Source: CAZGSV01 sp964528605 (lineage in GTDB: Bacteria > Armatimonadota > Zipacnadia > CAZGSV01). Taken from it: 11,449 nt of DNA. A model generated the notes under the pieces. That model made no database searches. It was given only the letters and a program-made list of their open reading frames with translations, and was not told the DNA's origin. The position numbers were made by a program, and so were the translations under genes. The DNA is taken from NCBI GenBank assembly GCA_964528605.1, contig CAZGSV010000104.1, positions 1 to 11,449 of the forward strand, written 5' to 3'. Positions 1 to 4,750 of the stretch are shown in pieces (the first letter of the stretch is position 1; each line of letters opens with the position of its first letter).

Positions 1-282
1 GTCGCCGTGCAGCAGGTCGCCCTGGTTGACGGCGACGCCAGGTTCCCCCCTATCAGCGCTGCCTCGATTATGGCCAAGGTGTGGCGCGACCGCCTTATGC
101 TCCGCTACGAGCAGCAGTACCCCGGCTACGGCTTCGCCGGCCACAAGGGATATGGCACCCGCGAGCACCTTGAGGCCTTGCGCGCCTTGGGCCCCTGCGA
201 CATCCACCGGCTCTCCTTCGAGCCCGTAGCCGCTCTGCGTCGTCCTCGCCTGCAAACCGATACCCAAGAGGCCCCGGGCTGA
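1..282 (+). CDS. rnhB: Ribonuclease HII, C-terminal part (5' end outside window)
   Basis: RNase HII cuts the RNA strand of RNA/DNA hybrids and removes single ribonucleotides misincorporated in DNA, in the cytoplasm. Only the last 93 codons are present and the frame is open from base 1. Seen: the family signature around residues 17-31 of the fragment (ISAASIMAKVWRDRL), whose Asp30 matches the last catalytic acidic residue of the family, followed by YPGYGFAGHKGYGT and a conserved IHR-SF tail. The DE pair and the third catalytic Asp lie upstream of the window. About 18 residues after the conserved end form a variable tail. Its stop (280-282) overlaps the yraN start by one base (TGATG), so the two are probably translationally coupled. 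This rnhB-yraN neighbourhood is common in bacteria. The identification is secure. Confidence 0.95.
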   Translation, partial: VAVQQVALVDGDARFPPISAASIMAKVWRDRLMLRYEQQYPGYGFAGHKGYGTREHLEALRALGPCDIHRLSFEPVAALRRPRLQTDTQEAPG

Positions 283-710
283 TGCCTGACCCCTCAGCCG
301 CTCAGCCCCCTCCGGGTGGCTCCAAGCCACCCCGCCAATCGCAGCGCCTGCTCAAATGGAAGAGCCGGCAAGCGGAGGAGGCGGTGGCCAATCACCTGCG
401 CCAGCGCGGCTACCAGATAGTCGCCCGTAACTGGCGCCACTACCTCGGGGAGTTGGACATCATCGCCCGCGCCGACGATACCCTGGTGATCGTCGAGGTC
501 AAGGCCAGACACGCCAGCGAGGAAGGCACGGGCCTCGCCTCCATTGACGCGCGCAAGCGCAACCGGCTCATGCTGCTGGCTCAGGCCTTCACCACCGCCG
601 CCCAACTGCGTCACCTCCAGCTGCGTTTCGATGTGGCAGAGGTGGAACTGGACAAAGCCGGCTTCGTCCGCGACATCCGCTACCTGGAGGACGCTTTCCA
701 GCAGACCTGA
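282..710 (+). CDS. yraN: YraN / UPF0102 family endonuclease-like protein
   Basis: This 142-residue protein belongs to the YraN (UPF0102) family, which has a PD-(D/E)XK nuclease-like fold. The family's cellular role is not firmly settled; links to DNA processing or recombination have been proposed. Seen: an AEEA helix at residues 31-34, GY-x-ARN at 43-50, then the active-site signature GELDIIA (56-62, Glu57 and Asp59) and VIVEVKAR (69-76, Glu72 and Lys74), ending with the typical RFDVAEVEL strand (115-123). The putative catalytic acids and lysine are all kept. The first 25 or so residues are a Pro-rich extension beyond the usual core. The ATG start overlaps the rnhB stop, with AAGAGG at 266-271 as ribosome binding site. 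The family call is firm; biochemical function is not. Confidence 0.93.
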   Translation: MPDPSAAQPPPGGSKPPRQSQRLLKWKSRQAEEAVANHLRQRGYQIVARNWRHYLGELDIIARADDTLVIVEVKARHASEEGTGLASIDARKRNRLMLLAQAFTTAAQLRHLQLRFDVAEVELDKAGFVRDIRYLEDAFQQT

Positions 711-817
711 GGCGGCTCCCCCGCCGTCTGGCGTCCCATCGCCGAGCGCCTCCGCCTCACCTCTTGGCCCCGGATTGCCCCTGGTGGGGGCACGGCCCGG
801 CGTTCTCTGATGGCCTC

Positions 818-838
818 CGGGGCCGAAAAACGGCCCCG
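818..838. other. GC-rich perfect hairpin downstream of yraN
   Basis: An 8-bp perfect inverted repeat (CGGGGCCG / CGGCCCCG) encloses a five-A loop. It sits about 110 bases after the yraN stop and before the next gene. No T-run follows directly, so it is not a classic intrinsic terminator. A second, longer-range pairing is possible between GGCCCCGG at 766-773 and CCGGGGCC at 817-824, which shares bases with this hairpin, so the two structures would be mutually exclusive. It could end or pause the rnhB-yraN transcript or protect an RNA end. Function is inferred only. Confidence 0.45.
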
Positions 839-991
839 CGCTCCCATCGTTTATGTGTGTACCAGCCTGTCCAGGGGCACAATATCCTCGCGCTGAACGC
901 GGGCGTGTGTGAGCCCGGAGAGGATGGGCGACGGTCGAGAGCGTTCGGAATGCCGAGGCCGACATTTGAGGCGGTGGGAAAGGTGAGAGGA

Positions 992-1549
992 GTGCGAGCC
1001 GCGCCAGGTGAGATCGAGGAGGAACGCCAGCGGGCGGCCCGTTTCTTCAAGGGCTCAGGGAGGGTCGCGCCCGTCTACCCACCCCAGACAGGCGCACGTA
1101 GGGCTGCCCCCAGGCGGCCCGCGAACCCCCTTTCGGCATTGGCCAAGACTACGGCCCTGGACCGCCGCGTCGCCGCTGCCCGCCTCTCCGGCCCTCTGCG
1201 CCTGCTCATGCTGGCCCTCGCCGTCTTCTGCGTCTGGCAAGTCTGCCTGTGGTGGACCGAGACGCGTCCCAACCCACACCTGCTCTCCGCCCAGTTCGCC
1301 ACCTCCAGCGCCGGGTATGTGGTCTCTTTCACCGTCGTCAACCAAGGGGGCGCCGGCACCATCGAGATGACCCCCCAGTTGGTTCTGCGCAATGGGCAAG
1401 TCGTGTCCGGCCTGCCGCTTCCGGAGTTGCTCAGCCACTTCCGGAAGAAGGAAACAAAGCGCCTGAGTGCCATGGTCACGGCCGGCCCGACCCAGATCCC
1501 TACCGCTTGTACGGTAAGTCTCAGGCCGCCTCACCACGGGCCCAGGTGA
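992..1549 (+). CDS. Hypothetical single-pass membrane protein with C-terminal beta-rich domain
   Basis: I do not recognise this gene. With the GTG start at 992 it encodes 185 residues: a basic, Pro/Arg-rich cytoplasmic N-terminus (about 1-67), one hydrophobic segment (about 69-88, LRLLMLALAVFCVWQVCLWW), and a roughly 95-residue outside domain. That domain alternates hydrophobic strands with the pattern VVSFTVVNQGGAGTI (110-124) and ends in CTVSLRPP. This resembles the immunoglobulin-like or CARDB-type beta sandwich of exported proteins, but that is a guess from pattern only. Positive charges before the membrane segment suggest N-in orientation. The start is uncertain: GTG 992 has AGGTGA five bases upstream, while GTG 983 and ATG 950 are in-frame alternatives and the frame stays open back to TTG 764. 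Strong G/C at third codon positions after about 1139 supports real coding. No clear promoter was seen for it. Confidence 0.7.
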   Translation: MRAAPGEIEEERQRAARFFKGSGRVAPVYPPQTGARRAAPRRPANPLSALAKTTALDRRVAAARLSGPLRLLMLALAVFCVWQVCLWWTETRPNPHLLSAQFATSSAGYVVSFTVVNQGGAGTIEMTPQLVLRNGQVVSGLPLPELLSHFRKKETKRLSAMVTAGPTQIPTACTVSLRPPHHGPR

Positions 1550-1550
1550 C

Positions 1551-1608
1551 CGGCGCCCCCACGGCTCGCGGCCAACGGCGCCCGCCCGGTTTGACCCCGG
1601 CGGCGCCC
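1551..1608. repeat. Three CGGCGCCC direct repeats at exact 25-bp spacing
   Basis: The octamer CGGCGCCC occurs at 1551-1558, 1576-1583 and 1601-1608, so each copy begins exactly 25 bases after the previous one. The first two copies also share downstream bases (x-C-x-CGG), giving 12 of 14 identities. The third lies inside the promoter spacer of the translin gene. The array sits in the gap between the stop of the membrane protein gene and the translin start. Evenly spaced copies across a promoter suggest binding sites for a regulator, but each repeat contains the palindrome GGCGCC and the DNA is GC-rich, so chance is not excluded. Confidence 0.4.
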
Positions 1609-1619
1609 TGCGCTACACT
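1591..1619 (+). promoter_or_regulatory. Sigma70-type promoter for translin-secG
   Basis: TTGACC (1591-1596) is separated by exactly 17 bases from TACACT (1614-1619). That is 5/6 and 4/6 matches to the -35 and -10 consensus at optimal spacing, in otherwise very GC-rich DNA. The expected transcription start is near 1626, giving a leader of about 30 bases that includes the ribosome binding site AGAAGG (1643-1648), eight bases before the ATG at 1657. The -35 lies in the same GTTTGAC string seen at the second strong promoter in this window (3611-3617). Confidence 0.65.
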
Positions 1620-1656
1620 CCTCTACCAGACTCCTTTCGGCTAGAAGGCACCCCGC

Positions 1657-2316
1657 ATGGGCGACCTGAGAGAAATCGCAGAAACGATACGTACCCACCT
1701 GGAGCACAAGGATGCCGCCAGGGAGGTGGCCCTGGTCGAGTCCCGCAAGGTCATCCGCCTCTGCGCCGACTCCATTCGCGAGATGCACCGCGAGGAATGG
1801 GCCGAGGCCGAGACCCAACTCAGCGAGAGCCGCCAAATCCTCACTCAGATCGAGGCGCGCCTGCGCGAGCATCCCGACGTCCTCCACGGCGGCTTCGTGC
1901 AGGACGCTCAGAAGGAATACGCGGAGGCCCGCATCTCGCTGGCCGTCATCCGCGAGCAGCCGGTGCCCAGCCCCGCCGAATGTGGCCTTCCCGAGGCTCC
2001 CTATCTCAACGGTATGGCCGAGGCCATCGGCGAAATCCGCCGTCGCATCGTTGACCTCCTGCGCCAGGGCGACGTTGACCGCTGCGTCGGCCTGCTGGAC
2101 ACCATGAGTGACTTCTACGCTGCGATCGTGAGTTTCGACTACCCGGACGCGGTGCTCATGGGGCTCCGACGTCGCACCGACATAGCCCGCTCGCTCATCG
2201 AGAAGACCCGCCACGACCTTACTACCGCCATCCGCCAGCAGAAACTCGAGACCAGCCTGCGCCGCGTCGAGACCCTCTTGGCCGACTCCCGGGAGTCGCG
2301 GAATCCCGCTACCTAG
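1657..2316 (+). CDS. Translin family protein (bacterial translin/TRAX-like)
   Basis: Translin and its paralogue TRAX are all-helical proteins that assemble into ring or barrel octamers binding single-stranded RNA or DNA. In animals the translin-TRAX complex (C3PO) is an RNase that uses acidic residues of TRAX. This 219-residue protein matches family length and architecture: an IREMHREEW helix (40-48), EYAEA (87-91), APYLNGMAEAIGEIRRR (114-130), a GD turn (138-139), and the C-terminal signature GLRRRTDIARSLIEKTRHDL (169-188). Glu87 and Glu90 have the spacing of the first two TRAX catalytic glutamates (E-x-x-E). At the GE-R motif, Glu122 and Glu126 stand where TRAX has Asp and Glu, so a metal-binding nuclease centre could be kept; this is inference. 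The protein appears to act as a homo-oligomer, as no second copy is nearby. It has its own promoter and is followed closely by secG, so the two are likely cotranscribed. Its bacterial role is unknown to me. Confidence 0.88.
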   Translation: MGDLREIAETIRTHLEHKDAAREVALVESRKVIRLCADSIREMHREEWAEAETQLSESRQILTQIEARLREHPDVLHGGFVQDAQKEYAEARISLAVIREQPVPSPAECGLPEAPYLNGMAEAIGEIRRRIVDLLRQGDVDRCVGLLDTMSDFYAAIVSFDYPDAVLMGLRRRTDIARSLIEKTRHDLTTAIRQQKLETSLRRVETLLADSRESRNPAT

Positions 2317-2330
2317 GAGGTATCAGCCCA

Positions 2331-2564
2331 ATGCGAATCGTGGCATTGGTGGTCCAATCCATCCTCTCCGCCATCCTCATCGCTTCCATTCTCTTCCAGA
2401 CCACCAAGAGTGAAGGGCTCTCCGGCACCATCGGCGGCAAGGCCAGCGCGACCATCCGCGGCGCCAGCACCGCGACCGACGCCTTCCTCGAGAAGGCCAC
2501 CACGTTCGTCGCCGTCGCCTGGTTCATCGGCTGCCTCATCACCGCCCGCCTTTACTACCACTAG
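2331..2564 (+). CDS. secG: Preprotein translocase subunit SecG
   Basis: SecG is a small inner-membrane subunit of the SecYEG channel and stimulates SecA-driven export. The 77-residue product has the expected layout: a first membrane helix (about 3-22), a cytoplasmic loop with the family motif EGLSGTIGG (28-36, compare GLSGAFGG in typical SecG), and a second helix (about 56-73) ending in a short basic/aromatic tail. Both length and topology fit the family. A strong ribosome binding site AGGAGG (2315-2320) overlaps the stop codon of the translin gene, with a 14-base gap to the ATG, so the two genes are almost certainly one transcript. Identification rests on topology plus the loop motif and is quite secure. 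Confidence 0.9.
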   Translation: MRIVALVVQSILSAILIASILFQTTKSEGLSGTIGGKASATIRGASTATDAFLEKATTFVAVAWFIGCLITARLYYH

Positions 2565-2607
2565 GCCTCTCCGGTCGAGCCGATCTCCGAGCCCCCAACG
2601 GCAACTC

Positions 2608-2630
2608 CCGGCGCGCCGGCCGCCGGCCGT
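2608..2630. other. GC palindromes between convergent genes
   Basis: The gap between secG and the convergent minus-strand gene (2565-2632) contains the perfect 12-bp palindrome CCGGCGCGCCGG (2608-2619), followed by a second, overlapping stem CGGCC-GCC-GGCCG (2617-2629). It could act as a two-way transcription barrier. Neither side has the T-run of an intrinsic terminator, so this is only a candidate. Confidence 0.3.
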
Positions 2631-2632
2631 AC

Positions 2633-3562
2633 TCAGGCGCTCTTCCCCATGTACGAGCGCAGTGCCTCCTCCAACCCTCTCGGCCGGAACCCGAAGTCGG
2701 CTCGCAGCGGCGCCAGCGAACAGACGTTGACCTCGCTCAGCAACTCCAACTGGCCCCGCGTTAGCATCGGCCGCCGCATGCCCTTCTCCGCCGCGTACGC
2801 CGCCGCACGCAGCAGCCACAGCGGAACGCGAGCCACGCGGCGCCTCTTGCCGTTGACCACCTGGCTGACCGCCTGAAGCAGCCCCTCCAGGGTGCGGAGC
2901 TCGGCGCCGCCGACGTCGTAGGAGTGTCCCGCCGTGCGGGGCAGCGAGAGGGACTCCGCGATCAGCGACGCCACCTCCTCCGCCATCACGGGCTGCAACA
3001 GACCGTCGCCAGCGCCCGGAATCGGCATCAGCACCGGCAATCGCGCGAGCCTCGCCAGCATCTGCGCGAAGGCGCCCCCGGCGCCGTGGATCACCGAGGG
3101 CCGGAAAATGGTGTAGGCCAGCGAGGACCCGCGCACCACTTCCTCCCCTTCCCACTTGCTGCGGAAGAAACGGGAAGCAGAAGAGCCACGCGCGCCCAGC
3201 GCGCTCACATGGATGAGCCTGCGCACGCCCTGCGCGACGCAAGCAGCCACCAGGTTGCGGGCGCCCTCCAGGTGTACCTTCTCGTAACGCGCCTCCGCCG
3301 TCTCGGCTATGATGCCCACGAGATTGACCGCCGCCTGACAGGCCGCCGCCGCGCGGGAAACGCTCTCGGCATCCTCCGCATTACCTACCACCGTACTCAG
3401 CGCCTGTTGCGCGGCCAGTTTCGCGACGGACTGGGGACGGACCAGACAGCGCACCCGGTAGCCGCGGCCGAGAAGCGCCTTGACCACGTGCCCCCCCAGA
3501 AACCCGGTGCCTCCAGCCACCAGGACACGCGAGGGCGGCAGTATGGGTATCGCCTCCGCCAT
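2633..3562 (-). CDS. NAD(P)-binding atypical SDR, NDUFA9/epimerase-like
   Basis: This 309-residue protein is a short-chain dehydrogenase/reductase-superfamily member of the atypical, complex I NDUFA9-like type. Seen: the dinucleotide-binding motif VAGGTGFLGGHVV (15-27), a VNLVGIIAE strand (79-87), VHLEGARNLVAAC (96-108), LIHVSALGA (116-124), FFRSKWEGE (132-140), FRPSVIHG (153-160), and a conserved PVMAEEVA segment (191-198). The usual catalytic Tyr of YxxxK is Phe132, with Lys136 kept. This is common in atypical SDRs and suggests a redox-independent, chaperone-like or lipid/quinone-related role rather than a normal dehydrogenase. The substrate cannot be inferred. It is the only minus-strand gene here, convergent with secG and divergent from the right-hand operon. 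No good ribosome binding site precedes ATG 3562, and the nearest promoter candidate would give an almost leaderless mRNA. Confidence 0.87.
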   Translation of the reverse strand: MAEAIPILPPSRVLVAGGTGFLGGHVVKALLGRGYRVRCLVRPQSVAKLAAQQALSTVVGNAEDAESVSRAAAACQAAVNLVGIIAETAEARYEKVHLEGARNLVAACVAQGVRRLIHVSALGARGSSASRFFRSKWEGEEVVRGSSLAYTIFRPSVIHGAGGAFAQMLARLARLPVLMPIPGAGDGLLQPVMAEEVASLIAESLSLPRTAGHSYDVGGAELRTLEGLLQAVSQVVNGKRRRVARVPLWLLRAAAYAAEKGMRRPMLTRGQLELLSEVNVCSLAPLRADFGFRPRGLEEALRSYMGKSA

Positions 3563-3572
3563 ATGGCCCCAA

Positions 3573-3601
3573 ATCCTAGGCTAGCGTGCCCCACTCTACA
3601 A
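3573..3601 (-). promoter_or_regulatory. Candidate promoter for the minus-strand SDR gene
   Basis: Read on the minus strand, TTGTAG (3601-3596) lies 17 bases upstream of TAGGAT (3578-3573), 3/6 and 4/6 matches to the -35 and -10 consensus. Only ten bases separate the -10 from the ATG at 3562, so transcription would begin about 3-5 bases before the start codon. The spacing is ideal but the -35 is weak, hence modest confidence. Confidence 0.35.
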
Positions 3602-3612
3602 GCGACGCCCGT

Positions 3613-3642
3613 TTGACGCGCGCCCTGGCGCGCAACTACAAT
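3613..3642 (+). promoter_or_regulatory. Strong sigma70-type promoter of the right-hand operon
   Basis: TTGACG (3613-3618) and TACAAT (3637-3642) are each 5/6 matches to consensus, with an 18-base spacer. The -10 ends only 11 bases before the ATG at 3654, so the transcript should start around 3648-3650 and carry a 4-6 base leader with no Shine-Dalgarno site. It is the only good promoter before eight tightly packed plus-strand genes. The base string GTTTGAC at the -35 is shared with the promoter at 1591. Confidence 0.7.
3618..3633. promoter_or_regulatory. Inverted repeat in promoter spacer, possible operator
   Basis: A perfect 7-bp inverted repeat with a two-base centre (GCGCGCC-CT-GGCGCGC) fills nearly the whole spacer between the -35 and -10 elements. 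A dimeric protein bound here would block RNA polymerase, or could remodel the spacer in the way MerR-type activators do. It also lies just upstream of the minus-strand promoter candidate, so it might control both directions. Self-complementary GC strings are frequent in such DNA, so function is inferred from position only. Confidence 0.35.
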
Positions 3643-3653
3643 ACTCCCCGACA

Positions 3654-3836
3654 ATGAGCACTCAGCAGATTGACGAGGAGTTCCTCAAGATCCTGGCGTG
3701 CCCTCAGTGCCATGGGGAGTTCAAACTCGAGGGTGACTGGCTTCTCTGCCAGGGCGAGTGCAAGCGCAAGTACCCGATCAAGAACGGCATTCCCATGCTC
3801 AGGCTAGAGGATGGCCTCCCCGCGGAGGGTGAATAG
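3654..3836 (+). CDS. Trm112-like / UPF0434 (YcaR-type) zinc ribbon protein
   Basis: A 60-residue protein of the Trm112p-like family. Eukaryotic and archaeal Trm112 proteins bind and activate methyltransferases that act on tRNA, rRNA and release factors; the role of small bacterial members is less clear. Seen: FLKILACPQCHG (10-21) with Cys16 and Cys19, LLCQGECKRKYPIKNGIPML (30-49) with Cys32 and Cys36, the typical hydrophobic end of the family. The four cysteines can form a zinc site. It is the first gene of an eight-gene run, and its start lies so near the predicted transcription start that the mRNA is nearly leaderless, with no ribosome binding site. GGAGGG near its end (3824-3829) serves the next gene. 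The length is normal for bacterial members. Confidence 0.88.
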   Translation: MSTQQIDEEFLKILACPQCHGEFKLEGDWLLCQGECKRKYPIKNGIPMLRLEDGLPAEGE

Positions 3837-3838
3837 GC

Positions 3839-4750
3839 CTGCAGGAGCCCTCGCTATCGTTTTGCCTGGTCAGTTGGAACTCCGCCGCCGACCTTCCCGC
3901 CTGTCTGTCCGCGCTGCTCGACTCCACACCTCAGGCCAGCCGCGACATCATCCTCGTTGACAACGCCTCCGCGGACAACTCGGTCCAGGTGGCGCGGACC
4001 GTCTATCCGCAGACACGCATCATTCAAGAAGCGCGCAACCTGGGCCTCGGCGCCGGCGCCAATCGCGCGGCGCGCGAAGCGGGCGGAGATCTGCTCATCT
4101 TCGCCAACCCGGACGTGACGCTGCTGCCGGGAGCCATCACTGCGCTGCAGGACTTCTTCGCCAGCCACCCGGACGCCGGCTGCTGTGGCCCCAAACTGCT
4201 CAATCCCGATGGCTCGTTGCAGCCCTCCTGTCGCTCCTTCCCCACCTTGCTCACCGGGTTCTTCCGCTACACCCTCTTGGGCCGCCTTTTCCCCCGTAAC
4301 CGGTTCACCCGCCAGTACCTGCTCACCGACTTCGACCACGAGCAGGCGCGCGAGGTGGACTGGCTCTCCGGCGCCTGCCTGGCGCTGCGGCGACAAGCCT
4401 GGGAGCAAGCGGGCGGCTTCGACGAAGGCTTCTTCATGTTCTGCGAGGACACCGACCTGTGCTATCGCATCCGCCAGGCGGGGTGGAAGGTGTACTACGT
4501 GCCCGCGGCGCAGGCCTACCACAAGCGCGGCGCCAGCACCGATCAGGCCGTCGCCCGCATGACCCTCGCCTGGCACCGCAGCATGTTGCGCTTCTATCGC
4601 AAGCACTACCGCGCCCGCTATTCTCTTCCGGCTCGCGCGCTCGCCGTCAGCGGCATCTGCGCCAGGTGCCTCGCGGCTCTGGCGAAAACCGCGGTCTTTG
4701 CCTTACGGGGAAGGCTGACCCACTTTGCCAAAACGCTCCGCGCCCGCTAG
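3839..4750 (+). CDS. Family 2 glycosyltransferase, apparent CTG start
   Basis: A 303-residue GT-A fold glycosyltransferase of CAZy family GT2, rhamnosyltransferase/WbbL-like, transferring a nucleotide-activated sugar onto a surface glycan at the inner face of the membrane. Seen: the N-terminal strand SFCLVSWNSAADL (7-19), ILVDNASADNS (38-48) for nucleotide binding, NLGLGAGANRAAREAGGD (67-84), FANPDV (88-93, the metal-binding acidic motif), WLSGACLALRR (175-185), GGFDEGFFMFCEDTDLCYR (192-210, with the acceptor-side ED-D) and a basic C-terminus. The only standard start in frame near the 5' end is GTG 3989, which would delete residues 1-50 and with them the first two conserved strands. An in-frame stop lies at 3830-3832, so initiation must fall between 3833 and 3866. 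CTG 3839 is best placed, nine bases after GGAGGG, two bases beyond the previous stop. It overlaps the ligase-like gene by 26 bases. Confidence 0.88.
   Translation: MQEPSLSFCLVSWNSAADLPACLSALLDSTPQASRDIILVDNASADNSVQVARTVYPQTRIIQEARNLGLGAGANRAAREAGGDLLIFANPDVTLLPGAITALQDFFASHPDAGCCGPKLLNPDGSLQPSCRSFPTLLTGFFRYTLLGRLFPRNRFTRQYLLTDFDHEQAREVDWLSGACLALRRQAWEQAGGFDEGFFMFCEDTDLCYRIRQAGWKVYYVPAAQAYHKRGASTDQAVARMTLAWHRSMLRFYRKHYRARYSLPARALAVSGICARCLAALAKTAVFALRGRLTHFAKTLRAR

Noticed and set aside
850..888. Possible promoter around TATCCT (883-888) upstream of the membrane protein gene
   Set aside because: The -10 is 4/6 but no acceptable -35 lies 16-18 bases upstream, so it was not called.
764..991. 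Upstream extension of the membrane protein to TTG 764
   Set aside because: The extra residues look non-coding, include the hairpin region, and no ribosome binding site precedes TTG 764; GTG 992 has AGGTGA.
711..991. A small RNA or small gene in the gap after yraN
   Set aside because: Apart from the hairpin I saw no start with a ribosome binding site and no tRNA-like or known RNA structure; the evidence is too thin.
2313..3242. Long minus-strand open frame (about 309 codons) across secG and the SDR gene
   Set aside because: It is Gly/Arg/Ala-rich without recognisable motifs and lies over two well-supported genes, which is expected of shadow frames in GC-rich DNA.
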